Shown here: positions 1-11,924 of the stretch, piece after piece
Position numbering within the stretch: position 1 is the first letter of the stretch
How the letters are laid out: the number at the start of each line of letters is the position of its first letter
Source of the DNA: Piscirickettsiaceae bacterium
Lineage (GTDB): Bacteria; Pseudomonadota; Gammaproteobacteria; Nitrosococcales; Methylophagaceae
Length of the DNA stretch: 64,000 nucleotides
NCBI GenBank assembly: GCA_024685975.1
Contig: JAIBDZ010000001.1
Coordinates: forward strand, 248,001-312,000
Direction: 5' to 3'
Position numbers and translations under genes: made by a program
The notes under the pieces: model-generated
Database searches by the model: none
Told to the model about the DNA's origin: nothing
Seen by the model: only the letters and a program-made list of their open reading frames with translations

Positions 1-903
1 GTTGGCATTACCAAAGTAGCTGAGGTTTTCTCGGTTAGGAATATTGGTTTCGGTGATTAATACGCTATCTGACTGAGCATGTTCGATTAGGCTTCGAATC
101 AAACGAACGACTTCATGTGTTTCTGGTAGGTTAAGGCAGTTTGTGCCTAATTTTTTCCATAAAAAGGCAACAGCATCTAAGCGGAAAATGCGGACACCTT
201 TGTCGAGGTAAAAACGAATAATCTTGATAAATTCTTTTAATACTTCCGTATTACGGAAATCGAAATCGACTTGGGTATGGCTAAAAGTACACCAAACATA
301 TTGTGCGCCTTGGCTTGTTTCTGTTTCTCTCAATAAAGGTGATGTCCGCGGGCGAACGATGAGAGAGCTATCCATATCTGATGGTGCTGTGTAGAAAAAA
401 TCCTTACCTTCACCTTCGCCTGCAATAAAGTGTTTGAACCATTCACTTTGACTAGAACAATGGTTAATTACTAAATCAGCCATTAAGCGATAATCTGATG
501 CAATATGTTCGATGTCTTCCCAATCACCTAATGTGGGATTAACTGCATAATAATCCATCACAGCAAAGCCATCATCAGAGCAATAAGGAAAAAAAGGTAG
601 GATGTGAACACTGTTGATGGTGTCTTTAAAGTGCTTATTTAAAAAATGATGGAGCGTTTTGAGTGGGGCTTCGCCCTCTTGTTTGATGCTGTTGCCATAG
701 GTGATGGCAATGATATCTTGTTCATCCCAATTGTTTTGGTAGGGCTCTATCGCTTGATAGTCTTCATTCAAACGCATGAGGTCGACGATTTCTTTCGCTA
801 ACTCTGTTAAAGGTTGCTCAGGAGGAACTTCGTTATAAATCGTCTCTAAGTGATAAAGAACGTTGTGATAGACCTGAGTAATGGGCGCGTTAGGAGCTGA
901 CAT
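1..903 (-). CDS. GH13 sucrose phosphorylase-family enzyme, probable glucosylglycerate phosphorylase (3' end outside window)
   Basis: The visible N-terminal 301 residues begin [10 protein letters not shown] at an ATG at 903 and run off the left edge. I read a GH13 barrel: an [16 protein letters not shown] strand, [27 protein letters not shown] (with the probable nucleophile Asp in RLDAVA) and LITETN (probable acid/base Glu). The SSDDGF/LVINH pattern is typical of GH13 subfamily 18, which phosphorolyses sucrose, glucosylglycerate or related glucosides to glucose 1-phosphate. It starts 5 bp after a glucosyl-3-phosphoglycerate synthase gene. The ribosome binding site AGGAAA overlaps that gene's stop. 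Neighbours make glucosylglycerate the likely substrate; sucrose phosphorylase is the alternative. The family is sure and the substrate is inferred. Confidence 0.85.
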   Translation of the reverse strand, partial: MSAPNAPITQVYHNVLYHLETIYNEVPPEQPLTELAKEIVDLMRLNEDYQAIEPYQNNWDEQDIIAITYGNSIKQEGEAPLKTLHHFLNKHFKDTINSVHILPFFPYCSDDGFAVMDYYAVNPTLGDWEDIEHIASDYRLMADLVINHCSSQSEWFKHFIAGEGEGKDFFYTAPSDMDSSLIVRPRTSPLLRETETSQGAQYVWCTFSHTQVDFDFRNTEVLKEFIKIIRFYLDKGVRIFRLDAVAFLWKKLGTNCLNLPETHEVVRLIRSLIEHAQSDSVLITETNIPNRENLSYFGNAN

Positions 904-908
904 GGCGG

Positions 909-2138
909 CTATTTTCCTGAAAATTCTTGATAATCTTGTTCAACGGCATCATAAATGCGTTCAAAAATATCGGGAACTGCACTTTTTACGCGGTTCCAGC
1001 TTGGAATAAACGGAGTTTCCATTGGATTGTCTAAAAACATCTGGCCGGCATCGACGATATTTTTAGCAAACATTTCGACCGATTTTTCTTCTTTGTGAAT
1101 ATCGAATGATAAGCCATTCATTATGGCGTCATTTTTATAGGTTTCGACAAAGTCTAAGGCGATGCGTAAGTATGACGCTTTTAGTGTGCGGAAGGTATAA
1201 GGTGAAAACTCGGTGCCTTGGGTTGCCAGCTTTCTAAATAAAGATTTGGCAATATCGATCGACATCTTAGACAGGCCTTGTTGCACATCTTCAAGGGAAA
1301 GGTCTTGATGTTTATGATCATAGGTATGGGCAATATCAACTTGGCATAAGCGGCTATTGGCATGATTACGATGCATTTCGGATAATACGCCGATTTCTAA
1401 TCCCCAATCACTTGGAATCAAAATATCTGTTAATACATCGCGGTGGAATGAAAACTCACCTGCGAGAGGGTAACGATAGCTGTCCATATAATCGAGATAA
1501 CGATGGTTGTCATCTAACACCATTTTTAAGGCGCGGATGAGTGGCGTGATTAATAGACGACTGACGCGGCCGTTTAATTTGCCGCCAGCGACGCGGGCAT
1601 AATAGCCTTTGCAAAAGCGGTAGTTATACATGGGGTTCGCAACAGGATAGATAAGGCGTGCTAATAACTCACTGGTGTAGGTGAGAATGTCACAATCATG
1701 TAAGGCAATGGCTTTAGATTTGTTTGAGGCCAAGATATAGCCCATGCAATACCAAACATTGCGGCCTTTGCCCATTTCTTTAGGGGCTAAACCAAGCTCA
1801 GCTAGTTCAGCATCAATGGCTTTAAGTCTTGGGCCATCATTCCACAAAATACGATGATGTTGCGGCAGTGGTTCGAAAAATTCGAGTGCTTTTTTATACT
1901 GTGATTCATCGGCACGATCTAAGCCAATGACAATTTCAGAGAGATATGGCACGGTTTTGATGTGTTTGAGAATGTTCGGCATCGCATCGCCTTCTAACTC
2001 TGAATAGAGAGAAGGGAGAAGGAGTCCAAGTGGCCGTTCTTGACTAAATTGAACCAAGTCATTCTCAAGATCTGAGATATGGCGATTGGTTAGATTATGT
2101 AATGTGGTGATGATGCCATTTTGATAAAAGTCAGTCAT
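909..2138 (-). CDS. gpgS: Glucosyl-3-phosphoglycerate synthase (GT81-type)
   Basis: A 409-residue glycosyltransferase expected to move glucose from an NDP-glucose donor onto 3-phosphoglycerate in the cytoplasm, giving glucosyl-3-phosphoglycerate, precursor of the compatible solute glucosylglycerate. It has a GT-A fold: an early strand ([11 protein letters not shown]), [16 protein letters not shown] near residue 123, and a metal-binding DxD motif, DCD, at 148-150 in [10 protein letters not shown]. Length and motif order suit the GpgS/MpgS family. It lies between a kinase/phosphatase fusion (34 bp upstream) and a GH13 phosphorylase (5 bp downstream), so it is probably one operon. Use of mannose rather than glucose (MpgS) cannot be excluded from sequence alone. 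Confidence 0.85.
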   Translation of the reverse strand: MTDFYQNGIITTLHNLTNRHISDLENDLVQFSQERPLGLLLPSLYSELEGDAMPNILKHIKTVPYLSEIVIGLDRADESQYKKALEFFEPLPQHHRILWNDGPRLKAIDAELAELGLAPKEMGKGRNVWYCMGYILASNKSKAIALHDCDILTYTSELLARLIYPVANPMYNYRFCKGYYARVAGGKLNGRVSRLLITPLIRALKMVLDDNHRYLDYMDSYRYPLAGEFSFHRDVLTDILIPSDWGLEIGVLSEMHRNHANSRLCQVDIAHTYDHKHQDLSLEDVQQGLSKMSIDIAKSLFRKLATQGTEFSPYTFRTLKASYLRIALDFVETYKNDAIMNGLSFDIHKEEKSVEMFAKNIVDAGQMFLDNPMETPFIPSWNRVKSAVPDIFERIYDAVEQDYQEFSGK

Positions 2139-2172
2139 GTGGTCCTTTCTTTCGTTTGGAGTGACATAAAAA

Positions 2173-3876
2173 TTAGTATAACGCTAACAGGTGCTCAATT
2201 GCTTCGGCCCATCCTTCGGGCCCCATTGCCTGTGGTGTGAATACATTGGTGTGTTGTAATTGCGGCAAGGCATGTGATGGGGATGGAATCAATACCGCAT
2301 AATCTGCACTATTTAACATGGCCACATCGTTATGGCTGTCACCTAAGGCAATAGTGGCAATCGGACGAGCATGGTGTTGCTGGTATTGTGCCGATAACCA
2401 TTGTAATGCTAATCCTTTATCACATTGACCTGAGACATGAATAAATCGCCCCCCTTCTAAAACGTTAGCGCCACGAGACTGTAAGGTCTTAATGAAGAGT
2501 TGCTTTTGTTCTGGGTTGCCAAGCCATTTTATAGGCTCACCGTATTGCCTTTGTCCAGCAAGCGCCGCTGCTTCTCTAGACAAACCTGTCATTTCGATAA
2601 TACCGTCAATTCCCGCATCCGCAAAGGAAATAAATTGGTTTTTAAATTCTGCTGAGATGTCTTTAATTAGGCCTTGCCATGTTTGGCGAGGTGCCACAAA
2701 GGATTTGACCCAATAGTCACCTTGCAATGTTGTTTCTTCGGGTTGGTTAGGAAAATAGTTTTTCGGAATATAAATTGCCGCGCCATTTTCGATAATAAAA
2801 GGGTGATGGTTGTTTAATGTTGAACGTAAGACTTCGATTTCGGCTTGGGTTTTACTACTGACTGGGATAACTGGAATGCCATTTTCTTCGAGTAAAGTTA
2901 ATGTCGGCAAAGCGGGATCAAAGGTGTAATCATGGTGATCTAATAATGTGCCATCCAGATCAGTATAAATTAAGCATTGTTCTAGTTTAGGGTTAGGCCG
3001 TGTCATAAGGTGTTGAATGTGACGCTGTTGATCCAATTCAAAAAGGAAATGGGTTTTAGCCGGTAACGATTCTAGAGAAGATTCTGTAATACGTTGGTAA
3101 AACTGAATAAAACGCGCGACTTGTTCTGGTGTCATGACATGGTGTTGTGCCGATTGTTCACGCTGTGCTTTTTGTCCTAGTTTTTGTTCTTGTTCTAAAC
3201 GCCAATTAAATACACTGTCAAAAGAAGGTGCTTTTAACATCACTAAAGTATCGAGCAAGCCGAATAGGCGTTGGTATTCTCCGGCTAATTGTTGATTCAC
3301 ATAGTGTCGCCAGATTTTATCGGGATCTTCTTTTTCTTCTAAATCATTGATGGATAGATCAAGTTCAGGAAGTGATTGAGGTAAAGCACCGATGCACCAT
3401 CCTTCAAGAATAATAATATCGACGGGGTCAGTGAGCGTATCAACAGTCTCGTGGCGGTCATCGATGGCTTTATTAAAACGAGGAATAGCGACAGGGTATT
3501 GTTGTGCGACTAATTGATTAATGACATCAATCGCTAACGAGACATCGTGAGTGCCTGGGACACCACGGGTCATTAATAGAGGATGAATTGTGTCGGCTAA
3601 AGTTCGGCGTTGCTGGCGAGTGAGGTAAAAGTCGTCAATTGATAAGGCAATAGCGTTGCGGTCAAAGTGATGTTGAAATAAAAAGACTAATAAATCTGAC
3701 AGTGTGCTCTTTCCAGAACCTTGAGAACCGTTAACACCAATGACTAGTGGGCGATTTAGGCTTTTGTGTAACGATATAAGCTGTTGTGCTAAAGGAAAAA
3801 ACCATTGATTTGCCGTCGTAATATAACTCTCTGGCAAGTGATGTTGTTTGATGAAACGACCGATGTCTAAATCCAT
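2173..3876 (-). CDS. Bifunctional glycerate kinase / glucosyl(mannosyl)-3-phosphoglycerate phosphatase fusion
   Basis: A 567-residue protein with two clear halves. Residues about 1-290 form a P-loop kinase of the plant/yeast D-glycerate 3-kinase type, with Walker A GSQGSGKST at 50-58, DDFYLTRQQR and IILEGWCIGA. Residues about 300-567 form a HAD phosphatase of the MpgP/YedP type, with TDLDGTLLD (nucleophile Asp about 306), PVSSKT, and GDSHNDVAML near the C-terminus. The kinase would make 3-phosphoglycerate from glycerate. The phosphatase would remove phosphate from glucosyl-3-phosphoglycerate made by the next gene. These are steps 1 and 3 of one pathway, on either side of GpgS. Separate kinase and phosphatase genes are usual. 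First gene of the operon. Confidence 0.85.
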   Translation of the reverse strand: MDLDIGRFIKQHHLPESYITTANQWFFPLAQQLISLHKSLNRPLVIGVNGSQGSGKSTLSDLLVFLFQHHFDRNAIALSIDDFYLTRQQRRTLADTIHPLLMTRGVPGTHDVSLAIDVINQLVAQQYPVAIPRFNKAIDDRHETVDTLTDPVDIIILEGWCIGALPQSLPELDLSINDLEEKEDPDKIWRHYVNQQLAGEYQRLFGLLDTLVMLKAPSFDSVFNWRLEQEQKLGQKAQREQSAQHHVMTPEQVARFIQFYQRITESSLESLPAKTHFLFELDQQRHIQHLMTRPNPKLEQCLIYTDLDGTLLDHHDYTFDPALPTLTLLEENGIPVIPVSSKTQAEIEVLRSTLNNHHPFIIENGAAIYIPKNYFPNQPEETTLQGDYWVKSFVAPRQTWQGLIKDISAEFKNQFISFADAGIDGIIEMTGLSREAAALAGQRQYGEPIKWLGNPEQKQLFIKTLQSRGANVLEGGRFIHVSGQCDKGLALQWLSAQYQQHHARPIATIALGDSHNDVAMLNSADYAVLIPSPSHALPQLQHTNVFTPQAMGPEGWAEAIEHLLALY

Positions 3877-4162
3877 TGTTAAATAATATAACCCAATAAT
3901 TCGGTTGACCTAAAGAGGCACAATCTAGAAAACATAGTGTTACTTATAGCATGACTTGATGTTTGTTTTATGGCAAGTTGAAACTTAAATAGGCGAAAAA
4001 ACAGCTTTACGCCATAGTGATATTTGTTTTCTTTTGAAGGAGAGAGGTGATGTTGTGATGTCATTCTAGTTAGTACACATACCGAATAACGTATAAGTTG
4101 TATTTGTGGTACTCTAATCCGCTTTATTTTGTTGATTTTAACCAAGAAAGTCATATTTTGTG

Positions 4163-5602
4163 ATGAGACTGTCGATTCAAAGCAAACTTTTTTTGAGCCA
4201 TTTTGCTGCCATTATCTTGGTGTCGGGGAGTGTCGGCACGTATTTTTATCACAGTGCAATAGAAAGTTTAATGACATCGGTACGGGCTAGGCTTCAAAAT
4301 AGCGCGGCATTATTGAGTCAAGGTCTTAGCGTGACTAATTTAGATGTTGTGCGACAAGAGAGTGATAAAAACAGCGAAACTTATCAAGATGGCGTTGGGC
4401 AGCTACGCGAGTTTGTTGAGGTTAATCCTGATATCGCTTTTATCTATGTGATGCGAAAAATCGGCGAGAAAGTGGTCTTTGTACTCGATTCTGATAGCGA
4501 TGAACCGGCGTTGCCGGGTGAAGTTTATCCTGATGTTGTGCCGGCCTTATTACAAGGTTTTGATGCGCCTGCCGTTGATGAAGAGATCACAACAGACCGT
4601 TGGGGCAGTTTTTTATCCGGTTATTCTCCTTTAGATGTTGGTCAAGATAATTATTTGATTGGCATTGATATGTTTGCCGATGAAGTGCAAGCAAAACTAC
4701 AGAAAATTCGCCTGACAGGGGTACTGTCTTTCACATTGTCGCTTTTACTTGCGCTGGTATTTAGTCGTTTTCTAAGTCAGAATTTTACCAGCCGTATTCA
4801 ACGAGTGATGAGTGGTTTGTCGACAATTGCGCCTGATGGGCATGCTAGAAAACACATAGAGCATAAAGGCGATGAACTGGCTCAATTAAAAGAGACTTTT
4901 GATGATATGTCTGCTCGTCTTAGTGATAATCATCAACAATTAGCAACAAAAGAAGCGGCTTTGCTTGCGTATAAAGACGATCTTGAAAACCGCGTTGCTG
5001 AGAGGACCACAGAGCTTGTCGAAGCAAATCAACGCTTAACACAAGAAATTGTGGAACGACGTGAAGTCGAATCGCGTTTGGCTATACTGTCTAAAACAGA
5101 TTATTTAACGGGCGCTTTAAACCGTAGAGCTATTACAGAGTCATTAGAACAATTATCAGACAAAATAGGCGAGCAAGATCATGCTTTTTGTTTGGTATTA
5201 GTCGATATTGACCATTTTAAAACGATTAATGATCAATATGGCCATGTTGTAGGCGACCAACTATTACAGCATGTGGTGAGTTGGTTTGAAGATAATTTGC
5301 GTGAAAAGGATAAGCTTGCACGTTGGGGCGGCGAAGAGTTCCTTATTTTATTACCTGATACAACGATTGCTAAAGCCAAAGATATCGCCGTTGATTTATG
5401 CCAAGCTTTAGCTGAAACAGCATTAGATTCGAATAAGGGCGCGGTGTCTATTACGGCGAGTTTTGGCGTGAGTCAGTACCATGTTAGTGAAGCGTTAGAT
5501 AGCTGTATTCAACGGGTTGATGATGCCTTATATGAGGCAAAAAATGCAGGTAGGAATCAAGTTGTTATCCATGATGTGAATAATGAAATAAAGCAATCAT
5601 AA
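4163..5602 (+). CDS. Membrane diguanylate cyclase (sensor-HAMP-GGDEF)
   Basis: It makes c-di-GMP from GTP. An N-terminal membrane helix (LFLSHFAAIILVSGS) is followed by a periplasmic sensor region of about 145 residues. A second helix (LTGVLSFTLSLLLALVF), a HAMP-like linker and a coiled coil (about 260-300) follow, then a GGDEF domain. The active-site motif is GGEEF at about residue 389. The I-site RxxD is present as REKD, five residues before it, so product inhibition is likely. The metal ligand region is LVLVDIDHFKTIND. ATG at 4163 is taken as the start; a GTG lies one codon earlier. The 286 bp upstream hold no convincing gene. The MscS channel gene follows 56 bp downstream. Confidence 0.9.
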   Translation: MRLSIQSKLFLSHFAAIILVSGSVGTYFYHSAIESLMTSVRARLQNSAALLSQGLSVTNLDVVRQESDKNSETYQDGVGQLREFVEVNPDIAFIYVMRKIGEKVVFVLDSDSDEPALPGEVYPDVVPALLQGFDAPAVDEEITTDRWGSFLSGYSPLDVGQDNYLIGIDMFADEVQAKLQKIRLTGVLSFTLSLLLALVFSRFLSQNFTSRIQRVMSGLSTIAPDGHARKHIEHKGDELAQLKETFDDMSARLSDNHQQLATKEAALLAYKDDLENRVAERTTELVEANQRLTQEIVERREVESRLAILSKTDYLTGALNRRAITESLEQLSDKIGEQDHAFCLVLVDIDHFKTINDQYGHVVGDQLLQHVVSWFEDNLREKDKLARWGGEEFLILLPDTTIAKAKDIAVDLCQALAETALDSNKGAVSITASFGVSQYHVSEALDSCIQRVDDALYEAKNAGRNQVVIHDVNNEIKQS

Positions 5603-5658
5603 GTTACGTGCTGTATGGTTTAAGGTATTCATTATTGCTGTTATGAGGTAATTCAAGC

Positions 5659-6714
5659 ATGTCATTACTGTCGTCGATTACGTTTATTGAGTGGGCGCTG
5701 ATTGTCATCAATATTCTGTTATTCCTATTGGCAGATGACATCTATGACCGGTTGACCACGGCATCAACTCAGCAACATGACAAGCAAGTTCACCTAATTC
5801 GCTTAGTGAATATCTTGATCGTTGGCCTTATTGTGTATCGCCATGCCGCGATTCAAACCCAAGATGCACAATGGCTGTCTAAAACCTTATACATCCTCGT
5901 GATTAGTTATGCTTTTTTCTTAGCATTCAAATTCTATAGTTATTTTGTTCATAGTCGCTATGGCAAACAAAGAGAGTCAGATTCGGGCATAAGGATCTCG
6001 GAAACCTATGCCTCACGTGGTTTAGTGGTGTTTGGCGGCATTTTGTTTTTTATCATTTGGTTGATTAGCTGCATTCAACTGCTTGAGTTTGATAATTTGT
6101 TAGAAGCGGGTGGTGTGTTAGGTTTTGTTGGTGTGATGTTGGCTTTGACGCAAGCGGCATGGGCACCCGATATGATTAGCGGCTTGATTATTCTCAACAG
6201 CAATATGGTTGAAGAGGGTGATATCTTACTGATTAATCATCATGGCGAGTCAGTGTATGCCAGTGTGTATAAAACCAAAATGTTTCATACCGAATTATTA
6301 GACGTCAGTAATAATCATCGGATGATGTTGAAAAATACCCAAGTGCGCGATTTATTTATACAGAACTTGAGTAAGTTTGCTTCAGCAAAAGGCTTGCGCG
6401 AAAAGTTGGTTTTTCATATTGGTTATGATGTGGCACCAAAAGCTGTCAGGCAATTATTCGAACAAATAGAACAACAACTACAAGAGCAATACAGTGACAT
6501 GTATGAATCCCAACATCCAATTGAGATCGTTGTTGATGATACTGGCGATCATGCAGTGCAATGGACGATGTTTTTTTATACTAAAAATATCAAACAACTT
6601 TTAAAAACACGGCAATTATTTCGAGAACTCATTTTGAATCAATCCTTGATTGACGGTGTCAGTCTGGCAACGCCATTAACGCATGTTGTGAATAAAAGTC
6701 AGGCGGCTGATTAA
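5659..6714 (+). CDS. MscS-family mechanosensitive channel-like protein
   Basis: A 351-residue inner-membrane protein. Helices are visible at about 10-27, 45-62, 72-92 and 118-140. A further Gly/Ala-rich segment (AGGVLGFVGVMLALTQAAWAPDMISG) resembles the MscS pore helix and the start of its beta domain (EEGDILLI for the usual vGD.v.i). The C-terminal half is a cytoplasmic alpha/beta vestibule domain (LVFHIGYDVAPKAVRQLFEQI). MscS proteins release solutes on hypo-osmotic shock, which fits the nearby compatible-solute genes. The pore helix deviates from E. coli MscS, so a specialised or regulatory role is possible. Start ATG has only a weak ribosome binding site. Confidence 0.75.
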   Translation: MSLLSSITFIEWALIVINILLFLLADDIYDRLTTASTQQHDKQVHLIRLVNILIVGLIVYRHAAIQTQDAQWLSKTLYILVISYAFFLAFKFYSYFVHSRYGKQRESDSGIRISETYASRGLVVFGGILFFIIWLISCIQLLEFDNLLEAGGVLGFVGVMLALTQAAWAPDMISGLIILNSNMVEEGDILLINHHGESVYASVYKTKMFHTELLDVSNNHRMMLKNTQVRDLFIQNLSKFASAKGLREKLVFHIGYDVAPKAVRQLFEQIEQQLQEQYSDMYESQHPIEIVVDDTGDHAVQWTMFFYTKNIKQLLKTRQLFRELILNQSLIDGVSLATPLTHVVNKSQAAD

Positions 6715-6841
6715 TTATCGCTTTTTCTATTTAAATTATTACTAATAAATAGAAAAACCTATTAATTTTTAACTTGTATTTCGATGATAGGAATGTTTAT
6801 ATGAGCTTAATTGCTTGATATAGCTAGTCTTTTACTTTTAA

Positions 6842-9136
<2,295 letters not shown>

Positions 9137-9176
9137 TGTTCAGATGATGCGTAATGTGTCATGATGATAATAGATT

Positions 9177-9207
9177 GCCCGGTAAATGATTTACCGGGCT
9201 TTTTTTA
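9177..9207 (+). terminator. Intrinsic terminator after katG
   Basis: GCCCGGTAAAT and ATTTACCGGGC pair around a single G and are followed by seven T. The hairpin lies 40 bp after the katG stop and 25 bp before the next gene, so katG is probably monocistronic. Confidence 0.9.
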
Positions 9208-9231
9208 TTTCGTTAATGAGTAGGTGGCTCA

Positions 9232-10215
9232 ATGTACAGTGATGAAGATTTAGCTGCAGCGGTTAAAGCGGGTGTTTTACGAGAATCAGATGTATCAGAT
9301 TTCCGAGATTTTATGCATTCCACATATCAAGGTGTGGCTGATGAAGAGCGTTTTAAACTCTTAAATAGTTTTAATGATATTTTTGTGGTGCTTGCCTGCG
9401 GTCTCGTACTTTTCCCTTTATTGTGGTTGTTTGAAGATATTAATTTATCATTGGCTTATGCTATTTTTGCTGGCGGATCTTGGCTTTTAGCTGAGTTTTT
9501 TGTACGCAAGAAAAAAATGGCATTGCCTGGCATTGCATTGATGATATCGTTTGCTGGTGGGATCTTTGCATTGGTGCAAACGTTGACAGTAGCAGATAAT
9601 GAGACTAGTGCAGGATTGGCCTTTTTAGCTGTTGTATTGGCAGCATATTGTCATTGGCGCCGCTTTAAAGTCCCCATCACAGTTGCGGCAATCACGGCAG
9701 CGATAGTCGGTGTGTTGGCCTCAATAGTATTGCAATTATTTCCGAATGTAGAAACTGTCTTTCTGGCTGTGGTGTTTATATCCGGTGTGATTGTGTTTGC
9801 ATTTGCCATGTCATGGGATAAACAAGATACACAACGTGTTAGCTATAAAACAGACGTGGCTTTTTGGTTACATGTTTTAGCTGCACCATTGATTGTTCAC
9901 CCCGTTTTTTCAGGTCTTGATGCCGATGGTGGTCAGCAAAGTATCGTTATTATTTTGCTCTATTTGGTCTTAACATTAGTGTCTATCGTGATAGATAGGC
10001 GAGTATTTATGGTGTCTGCGTTAGGTTATGTCGTTTATGCTTTATCTTTATTATTAACGCAATATGGCACGATTGGTAATCAACTTGGTTGGACAGCGGT
10101 GATAGTTGGGTTGTCATTGTTGTTAATGTCGGCTTATTGGCAAAAAATTCGGATAAAATGCGTGTCATTATTGCCGAAAAGGGTGAGACAATATTTACCT
10201 GTGACGGTGGAATGA
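9232..10215 (+). CDS. Multi-pass membrane protein of unknown function
   Basis: I do not recognise a precise family. The first 50 residues are soluble and acidic (DEDLAAAVKAGVLRESDV, then a short helix pair). About ten hydrophobic segments follow, arranged mostly in pairs (for example FVVLACGLVLFPLLWLF, ITVAAITAAIVGVLASIVL, AVVFISGVIVFAFAMSW, IVIILLYLVLTLVSIVI). The N-terminal soluble stretch plus helix pairs loosely recalls DUF2157/DUF4401 membrane proteins. It ends in a basic tail (PKRVRQYLP). The start overlaps a good GTAGGTGG ribosome binding site. The Ni-SOD gene follows after 57 bp on the same strand, so co-transcription is possible. No catalytic motif is visible. Confidence 0.6.
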   Translation: MYSDEDLAAAVKAGVLRESDVSDFRDFMHSTYQGVADEERFKLLNSFNDIFVVLACGLVLFPLLWLFEDINLSLAYAIFAGGSWLLAEFFVRKKKMALPGIALMISFAGGIFALVQTLTVADNETSAGLAFLAVVLAAYCHWRRFKVPITVAAITAAIVGVLASIVLQLFPNVETVFLAVVFISGVIVFAFAMSWDKQDTQRVSYKTDVAFWLHVLAAPLIVHPVFSGLDADGGQQSIVIILLYLVLTLVSIVIDRRVFMVSALGYVVYALSLLLTQYGTIGNQLGWTAVIVGLSLLLMSAYWQKIRIKCVSLLPKRVRQYLPVTVE

Positions 10216-10272
10216 TAACTGCGTCATTCAGTCATATTGAGCATTATAAGATTTTTAAAAAAGGAGAGTAGT

Positions 10273-10728
10273 ATGTTTACATGGGCAAAAAAATGGGTTC
10301 TATATAGCGGTATTTTAATGTTGAGTTTGATGACACAAGCCCAAGCACACTGCCAAGTTCCGTGTGGTATTTATGATGACCATATGCGAGTGAAAACGAT
10401 GTTAGAAGATGTCGCGACGACAGAGAAAGCGGTTAAGATGATGGAGCAATTGTCGGCCAAATCTGATATACAATCACAAAATCAAATGGTGCGTTGGGTC
10501 ATGACCAAAGAACAGCATGCTCAAAAAGTGATTGATACCATTAGTGATTATTTTTTAACACAACGCGTCAAACCAAAACAGGTTGATTATCCAACTCGTT
10601 TGGCCAAACACCATAAAGTGATTCTCGCTGCCATGAAAGTAAAACAACAGGCTGATATGACAGCCGTGACAGCTTTACATGACAGTGTTATGGCTTTAGC
10701 GCCTTATTACCCAGAACATAAGCACTAA
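10273..10728 (+). CDS. sodN: Exported nickel superoxide dismutase
   Basis: It converts superoxide to peroxide and oxygen. A 25-residue Sec-type signal (basic MFTWAKKWV, hydrophobic LYSGILMLSL, then TQAQA) ends directly before HCQVPCGIY. That is the Ni-hook HCxxPCxxY, which must sit at the mature N-terminus. Cutting after AQA would expose His1, Cys2 and Cys6. The rest (126 residues after cleavage) is the helical bundle of NiSOD. ATG at 10273 is chosen over a start 36 bp earlier because AAAGGAGAG lies 6 bp before it. No SodX protease gene is adjacent; signal peptidase may take that role. The protein would act in the periplasm. Confidence 0.88.
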   Translation: MFTWAKKWVLYSGILMLSLMTQAQAHCQVPCGIYDDHMRVKTMLEDVATTEKAVKMMEQLSAKSDIQSQNQMVRWVMTKEQHAQKVIDTISDYFLTQRVKPKQVDYPTRLAKHHKVILAAMKVKQQADMTAVTALHDSVMALAPYYPEHKH

Positions 10729-10731
10729 AAT

Positions 10732-11700
10732 TTAATCTTGGTCTGGCTGCTCTTGATCTTGTTTGAGAGCAGCTAAGACTTGTTTCATATCGTCAGGTAT
10801 ATCGACTCTCCAAGAGACATGTTCACCTGTTTTTGGGTGAGTAAAGCCTAATAAACCTGCATGCAATGCTTGGCGTTTAAATTGTTGTAAAACACTTAAA
10901 AATGCTTGGCTCGCACCTTTAGGAAGTTTTAACCGCCCACCATAGACTGGATCGCCCAATAGGGGATAACGGATATGAGCCATATGGACGCGGATTTGAT
11001 GTGTACGCCCCGTTTCTAATTTACAAGTAATGTGGGTATGTTCGCGGTAACGGTGAACGACACGATAATGCGTTGTTGCCGGTTTACCGGACGTTGTAAT
11101 CGCCATGCGCTTTCTGTCGATATGGTGACGACCTATCGCTCCTTCAACTGTTCCACCGGCGGTCATCACGCCGACAACAATCGCTTGATATTCTCTTTGA
11201 ACCGTTCTTTCTTGCAACTGTGTGACCAAACTATTGTGAGCTAATAATGTTTTCGCAATCATCAATAAGCCTGTTGTTTGCTTATCAATTCTATGGACGA
11301 TGCCGGCTCTTGGAATGTGTTCTAATGCGGGACAATGGTGTAATAAGGCGTTGACCAAAGTACCATCGTGATTACCTGCACCTGGATGCACGACCATACC
11401 AGCTGGTTTATTGATGATTAATATGTCGTCATCTTCGGCTACGATATCTAAGGCGATAGGTTCGGCTTGCCATGAGGTCTCTTTTTCAACTGGGCTTGCT
11501 GTGATCTGGACTTCTTCTCCGCCCCATACGGTGTCTTTAGGTTTTAATATTTTGCCATTAACTTCAACATGACCTGCTTTTATCCATTTAGTGAGTTGAC
11601 CACGAGAATAATCTGAAAAAGTTAAAGCTAGTGCTTGATCAAGCCGAAGGCCGGCACAATGTGGTTCTAAAATATTTTTTAGGTTTATAGTATTTGACAT
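10732..11700 (-). CDS. rluD: 23S rRNA pseudouridine synthase RluD
   Basis: It isomerises uridines in helix 69 of 23S rRNA (E. coli positions 1911, 1915 and 1917). The N-terminal S4 RNA-binding domain (LRLDQALALTFSDYSRGQLTKWIKAG) precedes the RluA-type catalytic domain. Its motif reads GIVHRIDKQTTGLL, with the catalytic Asp in RID. Later hallmarks are YQAIVVG and LETGRTHQIRVHMAH. ATG at 11700 (MSNTINLKN) gives 322 residues, the normal length. An upstream in-frame start at 11760 would add 20 unconserved residues. RluC/RluA are less likely given the sequence pattern and length. It converges with sodN, the stops three bases apart. Confidence 0.92.
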   Translation of the reverse strand: MSNTINLKNILEPHCAGLRLDQALALTFSDYSRGQLTKWIKAGHVEVNGKILKPKDTVWGGEEVQITASPVEKETSWQAEPIALDIVAEDDDILIINKPAGMVVHPGAGNHDGTLVNALLHHCPALEHIPRAGIVHRIDKQTTGLLMIAKTLLAHNSLVTQLQERTVQREYQAIVVGVMTAGGTVEGAIGRHHIDRKRMAITTSGKPATTHYRVVHRYREHTHITCKLETGRTHQIRVHMAHIRYPLLGDPVYGGRLKLPKGASQAFLSVLQQFKRQALHAGLLGFTHPKTGEHVSWRVDIPDDMKQVLAALKQDQEQPDQD

Positions 11701-11924
11701 AGTAAAAAGGCAATAAGAGCGGACAATGATTATAACTGATGCAGTCAAAATAACCGACAAATGGCGAGATTATTTACATGTAAATAGGTCATTTAGCACA
11801 ATGAGTATTTGAAAAGACACGATTTTTTTCGGCCAGACAACCGGGGCTTGATTTTTATCTCAGAAGTTGCTAGTGTGACAAAACGGTTATTTTTTATAGA
11901 TAGCCAGAGAAAAGGGGATAGTCA

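Noticed and set aside
3879-4154. 91-codon minus frame before the diguanylate cyclase gene
   Set aside because: No ribosome site, no recognisable domain, and composition unlike neighbours. The interval looks like promoter DNA.
6749-6800. Possible OxyR site upstream of katG (ATAG...CTAT elements)
   Set aside because: ATAG-N6-CTAT is one base short of the expected half-site and the second element is 38 bp away, not 22.
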